Source of the DNA: Closterium sp. Naga37s-1 | Taxonomy: Eukaryota; Streptophyta; Zygnematophyceae; Desmidiales; Closteriaceae | Reading direction: 5' to 3' | Assembly (NCBI GenBank): GCA_947471745.1 | Contig: CANJKZ010000910.1 | Location: 1,332,501 to 1,396,500 of the forward strand | DNA: 64,000 nt | Shown here: one piece after another, positions 1 to 9,349 of the stretch | Position numbering within the stretch: the first letter of the stretch is position 1 | How the letters are laid out: the number at the start of each line of letters is the position of its first letter | Program-made: the position numbers and the translations under genes | Notes under the pieces: model-generated | The model's input: the letters and a program-made list of their open reading frames with translations, nothing else | The model's database searches: none | What the model was told of the DNA's origin: nothing

Positions 1-851
1 GTGGCGCGCCAAGTCAGCAGGTTTCTCAACCCTTGCGCCAAGCCCTGCTTACCAGGAAGGCTGCCAGGTGTGCTCGGCCAAGTCGCCGATTTTCCTTGCA
101 CACTCCAGCGCGCCACAATGAGGGGCGACAGTCGAGCGAATTCGGGCGATTCGGAGGAAATAACTGGCGCGCAGCGAGACATCAACCGCTCGGAGCAGCC
201 AAGCAGGCGCACGGCGAGCCGCGAGGCCTCGGAGCCGCCTGTAAGCTGCTTCTTGGCCCGGAATCCGCGCTCGCTCGGCGTACTAAAGCACTCGGCGAGT
301 GGCGCAGCAGGGCCGCCATGGCGTGGCGTGCGGAGACCGCCTTGGAGGGGTGACACCCACTCGCTGACCCATTCACTGGCACAGGCGTTACACAGTGGCA
401 CTCCGTGCGGGTGCGTGGAGCGTAGTGCTACGCCGAGTAGTACAAGCGTGATGCGCGCCCCTCGCCCCTCCGTTTCGATTCGACACGCAGCAGCATGCAG
501 ACCTTCCCACATTAACGCCTCCGCAAATAAACAATTGGCCGCACGCCACCGAATCACACGCCGTGATTCCCGCGACCTTAGTAGAAAGGGTACCGCTAGT
601 GCTCGTCATCACCGGCGGCGCACACAGACAGGCAGAATTCACGCGGAACCGCCGTGACCTGCCACTATAGCACTGCTACCACTATAGCACCTCCCACGCC
701 GCACTCACGCTGCGACTGTTCATAGCGACCTCTCCTTGACGGCGTGGTGCGGCAAGAAACGCCACGAGTGTGACTCGCCCCGCCCTCGCGCTCCCCCCGC
801 GTCCGCCTGCGCCGCCCCGAGCCCCCGCGACCCCGTCGCTTTCCCCCCGCC
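1..851. other. GC-rich upstream region of the decarboxylase gene, no gene supported
   Basis: One frame stays open for about 218 codons from base 1, but the translation is Arg/Ser/Pro-rich without a recognisable domain, as expected by chance in GC-rich DNA. A short direct repeat, CCACTATAGCAC, occurs twice near 662-691, some 160-190 bp before the decarboxylase start codon. It contains CTATAG and could be part of a core promoter, but that is a guess. The region most likely holds the promoter and 5' UTR of the downstream gene. Confidence 0.4.
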
Positions 852-1238
852 ATGGCCGGCCAAGGTCGCCCGGCGACGCCCCTGGTCGCGGCAGCTGAGG
901 TGGCAGCACGGGAGCAGGACACGGAGGTGCTGGAAAGTGCTTGTAACGGGCTGAGAATTCCTGAAGTTGCCTGTAACGGGCTGACAGTGCAGGAAGGTGC
1001 TTGTAACGAGGTGACAGCGCAGGAAGGTGCTTGTATCGAGGTGACAGCGCAGGAAGGTGCTTGTAACGGGCTGACAGCGCAGGAAGGCAGTGCTATTGCA
1101 GGCGGGGCAGGAGCAGAGGGCACATTATTTAGGGCGTTGCAGGCGGAGGAGGTGCGCAGGCAGGGCCATCGCATGGTGGAGTTCATCGCTGACTACCTGC
1201 AGGGCGTGGGGGACAGACCCGTGTGCAGCAGCGTGCAG
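852..1238 (+). CDS. Decarboxylase exon 1
   Basis: The ATG at 852 sits in a good context (CCGCCATGG). It is followed by 27 residues, five 10-residue repeats and then the conserved helix [20 protein letters not shown]. The exon ends in CAG|GTGAGC, phase 0 (129 codons). The first 90 or so residues have no counterpart in typical plant decarboxylases of this family, so a later start is possible, but no other in-frame ATG lies before the conserved helix. Intron 1 (1239-1612) holds a GT-rich stretch and nothing else I recognise. Confidence 0.85.
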
Positions 1239-4200
1239 GTGAGCCAAGTGTGCGCGCGTGCGTGTGTGTGTGCGCGCGGGGACGCACGTATGTGTTGTTG
1301 TGTGTGTGCACACGGCTGAGAGCACCACGGCAGCAGCATAGTATGTGAGGGCGGTTGTGAGGAAGCAAGGGGCAGGCAGTGGAGGAGTCTCTAATGGGAT
1401 GCAGGCAGAGGACGCGTGAGTGCTGCAGCAGCATGTACCTGGCCTGCTCTCTCGCTGTTACCAGCACTTGTCACCACACCATGCACACCCATTCTCCTGC
1501 ACCACCTTTCTCGCAATCCCGCTGCACCGCACTCTATCACTCTGTTCCCACTACCCCACGCTGCCCATGCCCTGCATGCGCGGCCCCACTGCTCGCCCCT
1601 CCACCCTGACAGCCCGGCTATCTGCGGCCTCTGCTGCCCACCCACGCCCCCGAGCATGGCGAATCACCGGAAGCCATTCTCTCAGGTGACGCCCCCCTCC
1701 CTCCCGCCCCCATCGCTGTGCCCCTCGCCCCCACCTGTGTGCATTCCTCTCTATCTTCCTTTGAGGCACCTGGTCCACCGCCCTCCCTCCCTGCCTGTAC
1801 CCTCCTCAAGATTGATCGCTCTTATAATCCATAGCCACAGCCGCTTGCTTCTCCCTCATAGCTCTCCTCCCTCCCACTTCCCCTCTCCCTCCACGCCTCA
1901 TCTTTCCCCACCCCTCGTCTCCGCATACTCCCCCTTTGCTCCCTCCACCGCGCTGCAATGCACGGTAGACATATCCAGCGCCATCTTACCAGGCATAACA
2001 CACTGGCAGAGCCCTTGCTTCTTCGCCTTCTTCTCCTCGCCCACCAGTGCCGCCGCCATCTGTGCTGATGCGCTCATCAGCGCCCTCAACGTCGTCGGCT
2101 TCTCCTGGACCGCTGCTCCTGCTGCCACTGAGCTCGAGGAAGTTGTGATGGACTGGATCGTGGACTTGTTGGGGCTGCCAGAAGGGTTCTTCTCGGTGAA
2201 GTCAGGTGAGAAGGGGTAGGGTGGCAGCACCACACAGCATGGCTTCTCCTGGGCCGCTGCCCCCGCTGCCACAGAGCTCGAAGCAAAGGGGTTCCATGGG
2301 GCAGGCTGGCTGTTCTCCTGGCGCTGCCAGAGGGGTTCCACTCGGTTAAGTCAGGTGAGAGGGAGTGGGGGGGGAGGCAAAGGACATCAGCCGACGCCCT
2401 CATCAGTGCGCTCAGCTCAACGTGGTGGCCTTCTCCTCAGCCGCTGCCCCTGCAGCCACGGAGCTGGAGGGGGTCGTTATGGACTGGCTTGCTGATCTCC
2501 TGGCGCTGCCGGGGGGGTTCCACTCGGTTGAGTCAGGTGAGAGGGAGTGGGGTGAGGGGGGGAGAGGGCATCAGCTGACGCCTTCATCAGCGCCCTCAAC
2601 ATGGTGGGCTTCTCCTGGGCCGCTGCCACGGGGCTGGAGGGGGTTGTCCAATGGGTTTCACTCGGTGAAGTCAGGTGAGAGGGAGTGGGGAAGGGCGGAG
2701 GTGGGTGGGAGGGAGGTGAGGGAAGGGGAGGGATGGTTGGATGAAGGAAAAAGGAGGGAGGTGAGGGTACAATACAAGCACACCCCGCGTACTAAAATCT
2801 TCCCTTTCCTCCCCCCCCACACCGTTGCGTGTGTGGCACTGTCTCTGTGGCTGGCATGGCAGGAGGGCAGGGCGGGGGGGTGATTCACGGCACGGCCAGT
2901 GAGGCGCTGCTGGTGGCGCTGCTGGCCGCCAGGCGGGAGAGTGCTGGACCGCGTTGTGGGGCAGGCTGGGAGTGTGGAGCAGCAGGCAGCAGGCATGGTG
3001 CTCAGGAGAAGAAACGAGCGGCAGAGGGGCGGCTGATAACGCACCTTAACGAGGCGGAGAGCAGGCTTATATGGAGGATAGTGTCAGCACGGAATGGCAG
3101 GCAGGGGTGCAGCGGGAGCATGGGGGTGACACAAGAGGAGTGGCAGGCGGATGCTGCAGGCGATGGGGATGGGGGTGGCGATGGGGCTTCTGTTATTGAT
3201 ACCACCAGTAGCATTGGTGCAGGTACTGGTAAGGCTATCAGCAGCAGTGGTGGGGCGGCTGCTGCCAGCAAGGCTGCTGCTGGTGCGTGTGAGCAGGGAG
3301 AGGCTGCTGGGGTCCCATGGGGCAGCGCGGAGGACATGGCAACACAGCGCCTAGTGGCATACGTGTCGGACCAGACGCATGCATGTGCACTCAAGGCGTG
3401 CCGCGTGGCAGGCATGCCCGAGGGCAACGTGCGTTTGCTGCCCACCACTGCTGCATCGGCGTATGCTCTCACTCCCCACCAGCTGTTGGATGCGGTGCAG
3501 AGGGATGAAGCTGCTGGTCTCATTCCCTTCTTCCTCGTCCTCACTGTAAGTGGAAGGTACCTTGTTTGTTGCTTCCTTCTTTCCCACTCTCACTGGTAGT
3601 TGAAGGTAACTCGATCCTTTCCCCACGCATGTCACAGTACGCCCCTTGCACGTGTCACACTTGAGATGGTGCGTGTCCGCATGTTTGCCCCTCTACCATG
3701 CGGCAGACATGCGGTAGAGGGGCAGACAGCGTTCTTTTGTTTCCACTACTACCTCTGCGCGCCGCCGATGCATGGCATCTCATCTGCCGCATCTTCCCCG
3801 CCATCGCCCAGGCTGACCTGGACCGGACTGGACTGACCTGGACTGACCCGGACTGACCCAGCAGCGGTCCGTGCTTGCCGTTTCACCAGAAAGTTAATGC
3901 TGCGCACTTATTCCATGCCCTGTACTGTTCTGCTACTCTGCCACGTCATGCCGTTGGCTCCACGTCATCCACTGCTGTGGATCCAATCGCCCCTCTGGCT
4001 GCCATTGCAAAGGTGAGCTCTGGGATGCGCTCTTGCCATGCCATGCCATGCAATGCCATGCCATGCCACGCCACGCCATGCCATGCCATGCCATGCCATG
4101 CCATGCCACGCCACGCCATGCCATGCCATGCCATGCCATGCCATGCCATGCCATGCCATGCCATGCCATGCCATGCCACGCCACGCCACGCCATGCCACG

Positions 4201-5298
4201 CCATGCCATGCCACGCCATCCCCACGCCACGCCAGGCCATGCCATGCCATGCCATGCCATGCCATGCCATGCCATGCCATGCCATGCCATGCCATGCCAT
4301 GCCATGCCATGCCATGCCATGCCATGCCACGCCATGCCACGCCATGCCACGCCATGCCACGCCACGCCACGCCACGCCACGCCACGCCACGCCACGCCAC
4401 GCCACGCCAGGCCAGGCCATGCCATGCCATGCCATGCCATGCCATGCCATGCCATGCCATGCCATGCCATGCCATGCCATGCCATGCCATGTCACACCAT
4501 GCCATGCCGTGACATGCCGTGACATGCCATCCCATGCCATGCCATCCCATCCCATCCCATCCCATCCCATCCCATCCCATCCCATCCCATCCCATCCCAT
4601 CCCATCCCATCCCATCCCATCCCTTGCCAACACATGCCATGATGCCATGCCATCCCATGCCATCCCATGCCATCCCATGCCATCCCATGCCATGCCATCC
4701 CATCCCATGCCATCCCATCCTGTGCCATCCCAACCCATGTTATCCCATGCCATGCCATCTCCTCCCATGTTTTCCCATGCCATGCCATGCCATGCCGTGC
4801 CACACCATAACACTGATCCATGCCTTGCGATGCCATGCCATAGCACATCACACGTGGGCGCAAGCCCAGCTGCATCAGAACGTTCCCTATATCCCCCCCA
4901 CATCTTCCCTCCTCTGCAACCACAAGCACAGGCGCATGGCATGTGGGTGCATGTGGATGCAGCTTACGCAGGCATGGCATGTATGTGTGCTGAGATGCGG
5001 CACCACCTGGCAGGCGTGCACCTGGCCGACTCACTAGCGTCCAACGCACACAAGTGGCTGCTCACCAGCTTCGACTGCTGCTGCATGTGGACGCAGGTAG
5101 GTACGGCCAGTGGGAGGGGAGGTGGGAACCCTGGTAGTGCCGGTGGGAGGAGTGGTGCGTTGCAAAGCGGCTGCAGGCAGGAGGTTTGACATGGTTGCAG
5201 TGGTGCTGCTGGGACGGGGAATGTACCTTCTCTGTGTAGGGGCAGATGGTCCCCTTTGTGTTTGCAACACACTGCGCCACAACCCTGTTTCACCTCTC

Positions 5299-5332
<34 letters not shown>

Positions 5333-8300
5333 CGTATGCTCTGTAGTGCGCTCGTATGCTCTGTAGTGCGCTCGTATGCTCTGTAGTGCGCTCGTATGCT
5401 CTGTAGTGCGCTCGTATGCTCTGTAGTGCGCTCGTATGCTCTGTAGTGCGCTCGTATGCTCTGTAGTGCGCTCGTATGCTCTGTAGTGCGCTCGTATGCT
5501 CTGTAGTGCGCTCGTATGCTCTGTAGTGCGCTCGTATGCTCTGTAGTGCGCTCGTATGCTCTGTAGTGCGCTCGTATGCTCTGTAGTGCGCTCGTATGCT
5601 CTGTAGTGCGCTCGTGTGCTCTGTAGTGCGCTCGTATGCTCTGTAGTGTGCTCGTATGCTCTGTAGTGCGCTCGTATGCTCTGTAGTGCGCTCGTATGCT
5701 CTGTAGTGCGCTCGTATGCTCTGTAGTGCGCTCGTATGCTCTGTAGTGCGCTCGTATGCTCTGTAGTGCGCTCGTATGCTCTGTAGTGCGCTCGTATGCT
5801 CTGTAGTGCGCTCGTATGCTCTGTAGTGCGCTCGTATGCTCTGTAGTGCGCTCGTATGCTCTGTAGTGCGCTCGTATGCTCTGTAGTGCGCTCGTATGCT
5901 CTGTAGTGCGCTCGTATGCTCTGTAGTGCGCTCGTATGCTCTGTAGTGCTGCTCGTATGCTCTGTAGTGCGCTCGTATGCTCTGTAGTGCGCTCGTATGC
6001 TCTGTAGTGCGCTCGTATGCTCTGTAGTGCGCTCGTATGCTCTGTAGTGCGCTCGTATGCTCTGTAGTGCGCTCGTGTGCTCTGTAGTGCGCTCGTATGC
6101 TCTGTAGTGCGCTCGTATGCTCTGTAGTGCGCCTCGTATGCTCTGTAGTGCGCTCGTATGCTCTGTAGTGCGCTCGTATGCTCTGTAGTGCGCTCGTATG
6201 CTCTGTAGTGCGCTCGTATGCTCTGTAGTGCGCTCGTATGCTCTGTAGTGCGCTCGTATGCTCTGTAGTGCGCTCGTATGCTCTGTAGTGCGCTCGTATG
6301 CTCTGTAGTGCGCTCGTATGCTCTGTAGTGCGCTCGTATGCTCTGTAGTGCGCTCGTATGCTCTGTAGTGCGCTCGTATGCTCTGTAGTGCGCTCGTGTG
6401 CTCTGTAGTGCGCTCGTATGCTCTGTAGTGCGCTCGTATGCTCTGTAGTGCGCTCGTATGCTCTGTAGTGTGCTCGTATGCTCTGTAGTGCGCTCGTATG
6501 CTCTGTAGTGTGCTCGTATGCTCTGTAGTGCGCTCGTATGCTCTGTAGTGCGCTCGTATGCTCTGTAGTGCGCTCGTATGCTCTGTAGTGCGCTCGTATG
6601 CTCTGTAGTGCGCTCGTGTGCTCTGTAGTGCGCTCGTATGCTCTGTAGTGCGCTCGTATGCTCTGTAGTGCGCTCGTATGCTCTGTAGTGCGCTCGTATG
6701 CTCTGTAGTGCGCTCGTATGCTCTGTAGTGCGCTCGTGTGCTCTGTAGTGCGCTCGTATGCTCTGTAGTGCGCTCGTATGCTCTGTAGTGCGCTCGTATG
6801 CTCTGTAGTGTGCTCGTATGCTCTGTAGTGCGCTCGTATGCTCTGTAGTGTGCTCGTATGCTCTGTAGTGCGCTCGTATGCTCTGTAGTGCGCTCGTATG
6901 CTCTGTAGTGCGCTCGTATGCTCTGTAGTGCGCTCGTATGCTCTGTAGTGCGCTCGTGTGCTCTGTAGTGCGCTCGTATGCTCTGTAGTGCGCTCGTATG
7001 CTCTGTAGTGCGCTCGTGTGCTCTGTAGTGCGCTCGTATGCTCTGTAGTGCGCTCGTATGCTCTGTAGTGCGCTCGTATGCTCTGTAGTGCGCTCGTATG
7101 CTCTGTAGTGCGCTCGTATGCTCTGTAGGTGCTGCTCGTATGCTCTGTAGTGCGCTCGTATGCTCTGTAGTGCGCTCGTATGCTCTGTAGTGCGCTCGTA
7201 TGCTCTGTAGTGCGCTCGTATGCTCTGTAGTGCGCTCGTATGCTCTGTAGTGCTCTGTAGTGCGCTCGTATGCTTGTAGTGCGCTCGGTGTGCTCTGTAG
7301 TGCGCTCGTATGCTCTGTAGTGCGCTCGTATGCTCTGTAGTGCGCTCGTATGCTCTGTAGTGCGCTCGTATGCTCTGTAGTGCGCTCGTATGCTCTGTAG
7401 TGCGCTCGTATGCTCTGTAGTGCGCTCGTATGCTCTGTAGTGCGCTCGTATGCTCTGTAGTGCGCCGTATGCTCTGTAGTGCGCTCGTATGCTCTGTAGT
7501 GCGCTCGTATAGCTCTGTAGTGCTCGTATGCTCTTAGTGCGCTCGTATGCTCTGTAGTGCGCTCGTATGCTCTGTAGTGCGCCGTATGCTCTGTAGTGCG
7601 CTCGTATGCTCTGTAGTGCGCTCGTATGCTCTTAGTGCGCTCGTGTGCTCTGTAGTTGCGCTCGTATGCCTCTGGAGTGCGCTCGTATGCTCTGTAGTGC
7701 GCTCGTATGCTCTGTAGTGCGCTCGTATGCTCTGTAGTGCGCTCGTATGCTCTGTAGTGTGCTCGTATGCTCTGTAGTGCGCTCGTATGCTCTGTAGTGC
7801 GCTCGTATTGCTCTGTAGTGCGCTCGTATGCTCTGTAGTGCGCTCGTATGCTCTGTAGTGCGCTCGTAGTGCTCTGTAGTGCGCTCGGGTATGCTCTGTA
7901 GTGCCGCTCCGTATGCTCTGTAGTGCGCTCGTATGCTCTGTAGTGCGCTCGTATGCTCTGTAGTGCGCTCGTATGCTCTGTAGTGCGCTCGTATGCTCTG
8001 TAGTGCGCTCGTATGCTCTGTAGTGCGCTCGTATGCTCTGTAGTGCGCTCGTATGCTCTGTAGTGCGCTCGTATGCTCTGTAGTGCGCTCGTATGCTCTG
8101 TAGTGCGCTCGTATGCTCTGTAGTGCGCTCGTATGCTCTGTAGTGCGCTCGTATGCTCTGTAGTGCGCTCGTATGCTCTGTAGTGCGCTCGTATGCTCTG
8201 TAGTGCGCTCGTATGCTCTGTAGTGTGCTCGTATGCTCTATAGTGCGCTCGTATGCTCTGTAGTGCGCTCGTATGCTTTGTAGTGCGCTCGTATGCTCTG

Positions 8301-8886
8301 TAGTGCTCATCGGAGTAAGCTCTTACTTTGCACTGTGCTCTTGTACGCCCTTATCACAGTATGCTCTTATCTCACCATGCTCTTTCGCAGATTACTCATG
8401 TGCATCCACACACACACTACCTTCCGTTTCCTACCCTCTCCTCTCCTCTTCTCTCTCCCTGCATGGCAGGAATCAGAGAATCACCACGTGGTAGACTACA
8501 AGGACTGGGAGATCCCCATTGGCCGCCGCTTCAGGTGTGCCCCTCCCCTCCCCTCATGCACCTGCCTGCCATGGCTGCATGCAGTGGGTTTGTCTCATGC
8601 CATTTGCATACAATTCTCAAATCCCCGATCCATATTCATTTCAATTCCTTCTCTCTGGCTAATTTGTTTTTTTTTCCTTTCTAAGCCTACTCCCGCTCTG
8701 TCCAATTTGCTCACTACCATGCCAATGCCTACGCAATGTCCATGCACATGCAATGCCCATACCCATGCCCTTGCCCACGCCACAACTGCCACCCACCGCC
8801 CCTCCCTTGCAGGTCGCTGAAGCTGTGGATGGTGCTGCGCACGTACGAACCAGCTCCCCCCTTCCTAAAAAGCCACCCCCCTCTCC

Positions 8887-8932
<46 letters not shown>

Positions 8933-9073
8933 TCCCCCATATTGAGCAGGTCGCTGAAGCTGTGGATGGTGCTGTGCACATACAGGGCGGAGGGGATCCG
9001 GGCGTACATCAGGCGCCACGTGGCGCTTGCTGAGTTGTTCGAGAAGGCCGTGCTGCAGGATGATCGGTTCCAA
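852..9073 (+). CDS. Aromatic-L-amino-acid decarboxylase-like gene (PLP group II), eight exons, 3' end missing
   Basis: The gene encodes a pyridoxal-5'-phosphate enzyme of the tyrosine/tryptophan/DOPA decarboxylase family, which turns an aromatic amino acid into its amine in the cytosol. Eight exons (852-1238, 1613-1685, 1969-2205, 2863-3545, 3953-4012, 4932-5096, 8470-8534, 8950-9073) have compatible phases and, except for the acceptor of exon 5, GT-AG borders. They encode about 598 residues. Family hallmarks appear in order: the FRRQGH-like start helix ([16 protein letters not shown]), [73 protein letters not shown] and the PLP lysine in [12 protein letters not shown] (AAG at 5052-5054). The C-terminal 80-100 residues usual for the family are not in the window; a copia LTR begins at 9160. 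Oddities are an N-terminal 10-residue repeat, a large low-complexity insertion in exon 4, and satellite-filled introns. The substrate cannot be told from sequence. It may now be a pseudogene. Confidence 0.9.
933..1082 (+). repeat. Five in-frame copies of a 30-bp repeat in exon 1
   Basis: The 30-bp unit encodes a 10-residue motif close to [10 protein letters not shown] and is repeated five times without frame change. Copies vary (CNGLRIP, CNEVT, CIEVT). Each contains one cysteine. It lies before the conserved decarboxylase fold. Confidence 0.9.
1613..1685 (+). CDS. Decarboxylase exon 2
   Basis: It follows a CTGACAG acceptor and encodes [17 protein letters not shown], the conserved N-terminal PGYL block of the family. 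It ends in phase 1 at CTCTCAG|GTGACG. Intron 2 (1686-1968) is pyrimidine-rich. Confidence 0.88.
1969..2205 (+). CDS. Decarboxylase exon 3
   Basis: It encodes the [11 protein letters not shown] block, a SPTSAAA block and [19 protein letters not shown], which form the substrate pocket and dimer face in this family. The acceptor is GGTAG at 1964-1968 and the donor is TCAG|GTGAGA. Phase joins exon 2 (G+AC gives Asp) and exon 4. Confidence 0.88.
2240..2674 (+). repeat. Three degenerate tandem copies of the exon 3 3' half
   Basis: Within intron 3, segments near 2240-2354, 2386-2535 and 2575-2674 repeat the end of exon 3. Each repeats the GGCTTCTCCT...GCTGCC...GAGCT segment, or part of it, through AAGTCAG|GTGAGA, and each keeps the donor site. 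The copy at 2386-2535 is best preserved, encoding a near match to [19 protein letters not shown]; the other two have internal deletions. They look like exon duplications from unequal crossing-over. Whether any is spliced is unknown. Confidence 0.85.
2863..3545 (+). CDS. Decarboxylase exon 4, with large low-complexity insertion
   Basis: The exon starts after ATGGCAG with [24 protein letters not shown], a PLP phosphate-binding block. It ends with [18 protein letters not shown] and LIPFFLVLT before GTAAGT. Between these blocks, about 2935-3340, there are some 130 extra residues rich in Gly, Ala, Ser and Asp, where typical family members have a short loop. The frame is open throughout, so the insertion may be translated. 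Confidence 0.87.
3688..3722. repeat. Perfect 10-bp inverted repeat in intron 4
   Basis: CCCCTCTACC and GGTAGAGGGG flank a 15-base loop containing two ATGC words. It could form a hairpin in the intron transcript. No known element is recognised. Confidence 0.7.
3953..4012 (+). CDS. Decarboxylase exon 5 (acceptor unclear)
   Basis: The 20 codons encode [20 protein letters not shown], the conserved [11 protein letters not shown] block, ending in AAG|GTGAGC. No AG precedes the expected start (CATGCC|GTTGGC). The nearest good acceptor, TTTCACCAG at 3881-3889, is in frame and open; using it would add 21 residues before VGSTSST. Either the acceptor has been lost or the exon starts at 3890. Confidence 0.75.
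4033..4830. repeat. CATGC pentanucleotide satellite in intron 5
   Basis: The stretch is nearly all 5-bp units, CCATG with variants CCACG and CCATC. Sub-blocks are visible: CCATG/CCACG mixtures to about 4500, a pure CCATC run at about 4540-4622, then alternating CCATG and CCATC. Such units lack stop codons, so long meaningless open frames appear on both strands. The array lies wholly between exons 5 and 6. Confidence 0.95.
4932..5096 (+). CDS. Decarboxylase exon 6, PLP lysine
   Basis: It encodes [16 protein letters not shown], where the Asp pairs with the PLP ring nitrogen, and [17 protein letters not shown], where Lys (5052-5054) forms the PLP Schiff base. The usual family motif is NPHKW; here Pro is Ala. 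Acceptor AGCACAG, donor CAG|GTAGGT, phase 0 at both ends. Confidence 0.9.
5298..5333. repeat. (CATGCC)n hexamer run
   Basis: About six CATGCC units lie directly before the 20-bp satellite and merge into it through a shared ATGC word. This may be the seed or edge of the array. Confidence 0.8.
5334..8306. repeat. 20-bp satellite array, about 148 units, in intron 6
   Basis: The unit GCTCGTATGCTCTGTAGTGC is repeated head to tail for almost 3 kb between the exon with the PLP lysine and exon 7. Units at 5340-5940 are almost identical. Common variants are CGTGTG for CGTATG and AGTGTGCT for AGTGCGCT. Indels cluster at about 7125-7915; the last 400 bp are again regular. The + strand unit contains TAG, while the - strand unit has no stop in any frame, which creates spurious antisense open frames. 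Confidence 0.98.
8470..8534 (+). CDS. Decarboxylase exon 7
   Basis: It encodes [21 protein letters not shown], the conserved VDYKDWQIPLGRRFR block on the far side of the active site. The acceptor is GGCAG, the donor CTTCAG|GTGTGC, phase 2, completed as Arg by exon 8. Confidence 0.88.
8813..8853 (+). repeat. Partial duplicate of the start of exon 8
   Basis: After a CCTTGCAG acceptor the sequence repeats the first 40 or so bases of exon 8 ([12 protein letters not shown]), then diverges into a C-rich run. If spliced, it would read into poly-Pro and stop at about 8945. The true exon 8 lies about 97 bp further on. Confidence 0.85.
8888..8930. repeat. 43-base C homopolymer
   Basis: An uninterrupted run of C separates the two copies of the exon 8 start. 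Its length may be inexact because such runs are hard to sequence. Confidence 0.85.
8950..9073 (+). CDS. Decarboxylase exon 8, last exon present
   Basis: It encodes [20 protein letters not shown] then [22 protein letters not shown], matching the family block SLKLWMVLR...G...IR.H..LA..FE..V..D.RFE. Donor CAA|GTGAGC, phase 0. The expected following exon (a VVPR-type strand and the C-terminal domain) is not found before or after copia-1. Confidence 0.88.
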
Positions 9074-9159
9074 GTGAGCTGCACTGCTCAATGCATCACC
9101 TGTGCTACCCTCTCACACACCCACTCACACCCTCTCATGTACCCTCTCACGTACCCTCT

Positions 9160-9290
9160 TGTCAAACTGTTATAAAATTATATTGTGTAGGCTGTAGTGG
9201 GGTAGCTCAGAAGGGGTACAACTCAATTAGGGTTAGTACTTGTACCTACTTTTTACTCAATGCAATCATCCCCTCTTCTAGTTTCTGACA
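9160..9290 (+). repeat. copia-1 5' LTR
   Basis: The 131-bp LTR starts TGTCAAAC and ends TTTCTGACA. It shares the GGCTGTAGTGGGGTAG and GGGTACAA blocks with all other LTRs of this family in the window. It differs from its own 3' LTR at many positions. Confidence 0.85.
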
Positions 9291-9349
9291 TGGTTTGAGA
9301 GCAGGTCCTGTTCCAAGACCATTTTTTTAGGGCCCACCGATTAGTTCGC

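Noticed and set aside
1..657. Open frame of about 218 codons at the left edge
   Set aside because: No ATG at its start, no domain, Arg/Ser/Pro-rich composition expected in GC-rich non-coding DNA.
3875..5189. Long Met-Pro-Cys-His-Ala and Ala-Trp-His-Gly-Met frames on both strands
   Set aside because: They are translations of the CATGC satellite, which lacks stops in all frames, and lie inside an intron.
5334..8306. 20-bp repeats as a possible CRISPR array, and a 258-codon antisense frame
   Set aside because: Repeats are contiguous without spacers and the context is eukaryotic. The antisense frame only reflects a repeat unit without stops on that strand.
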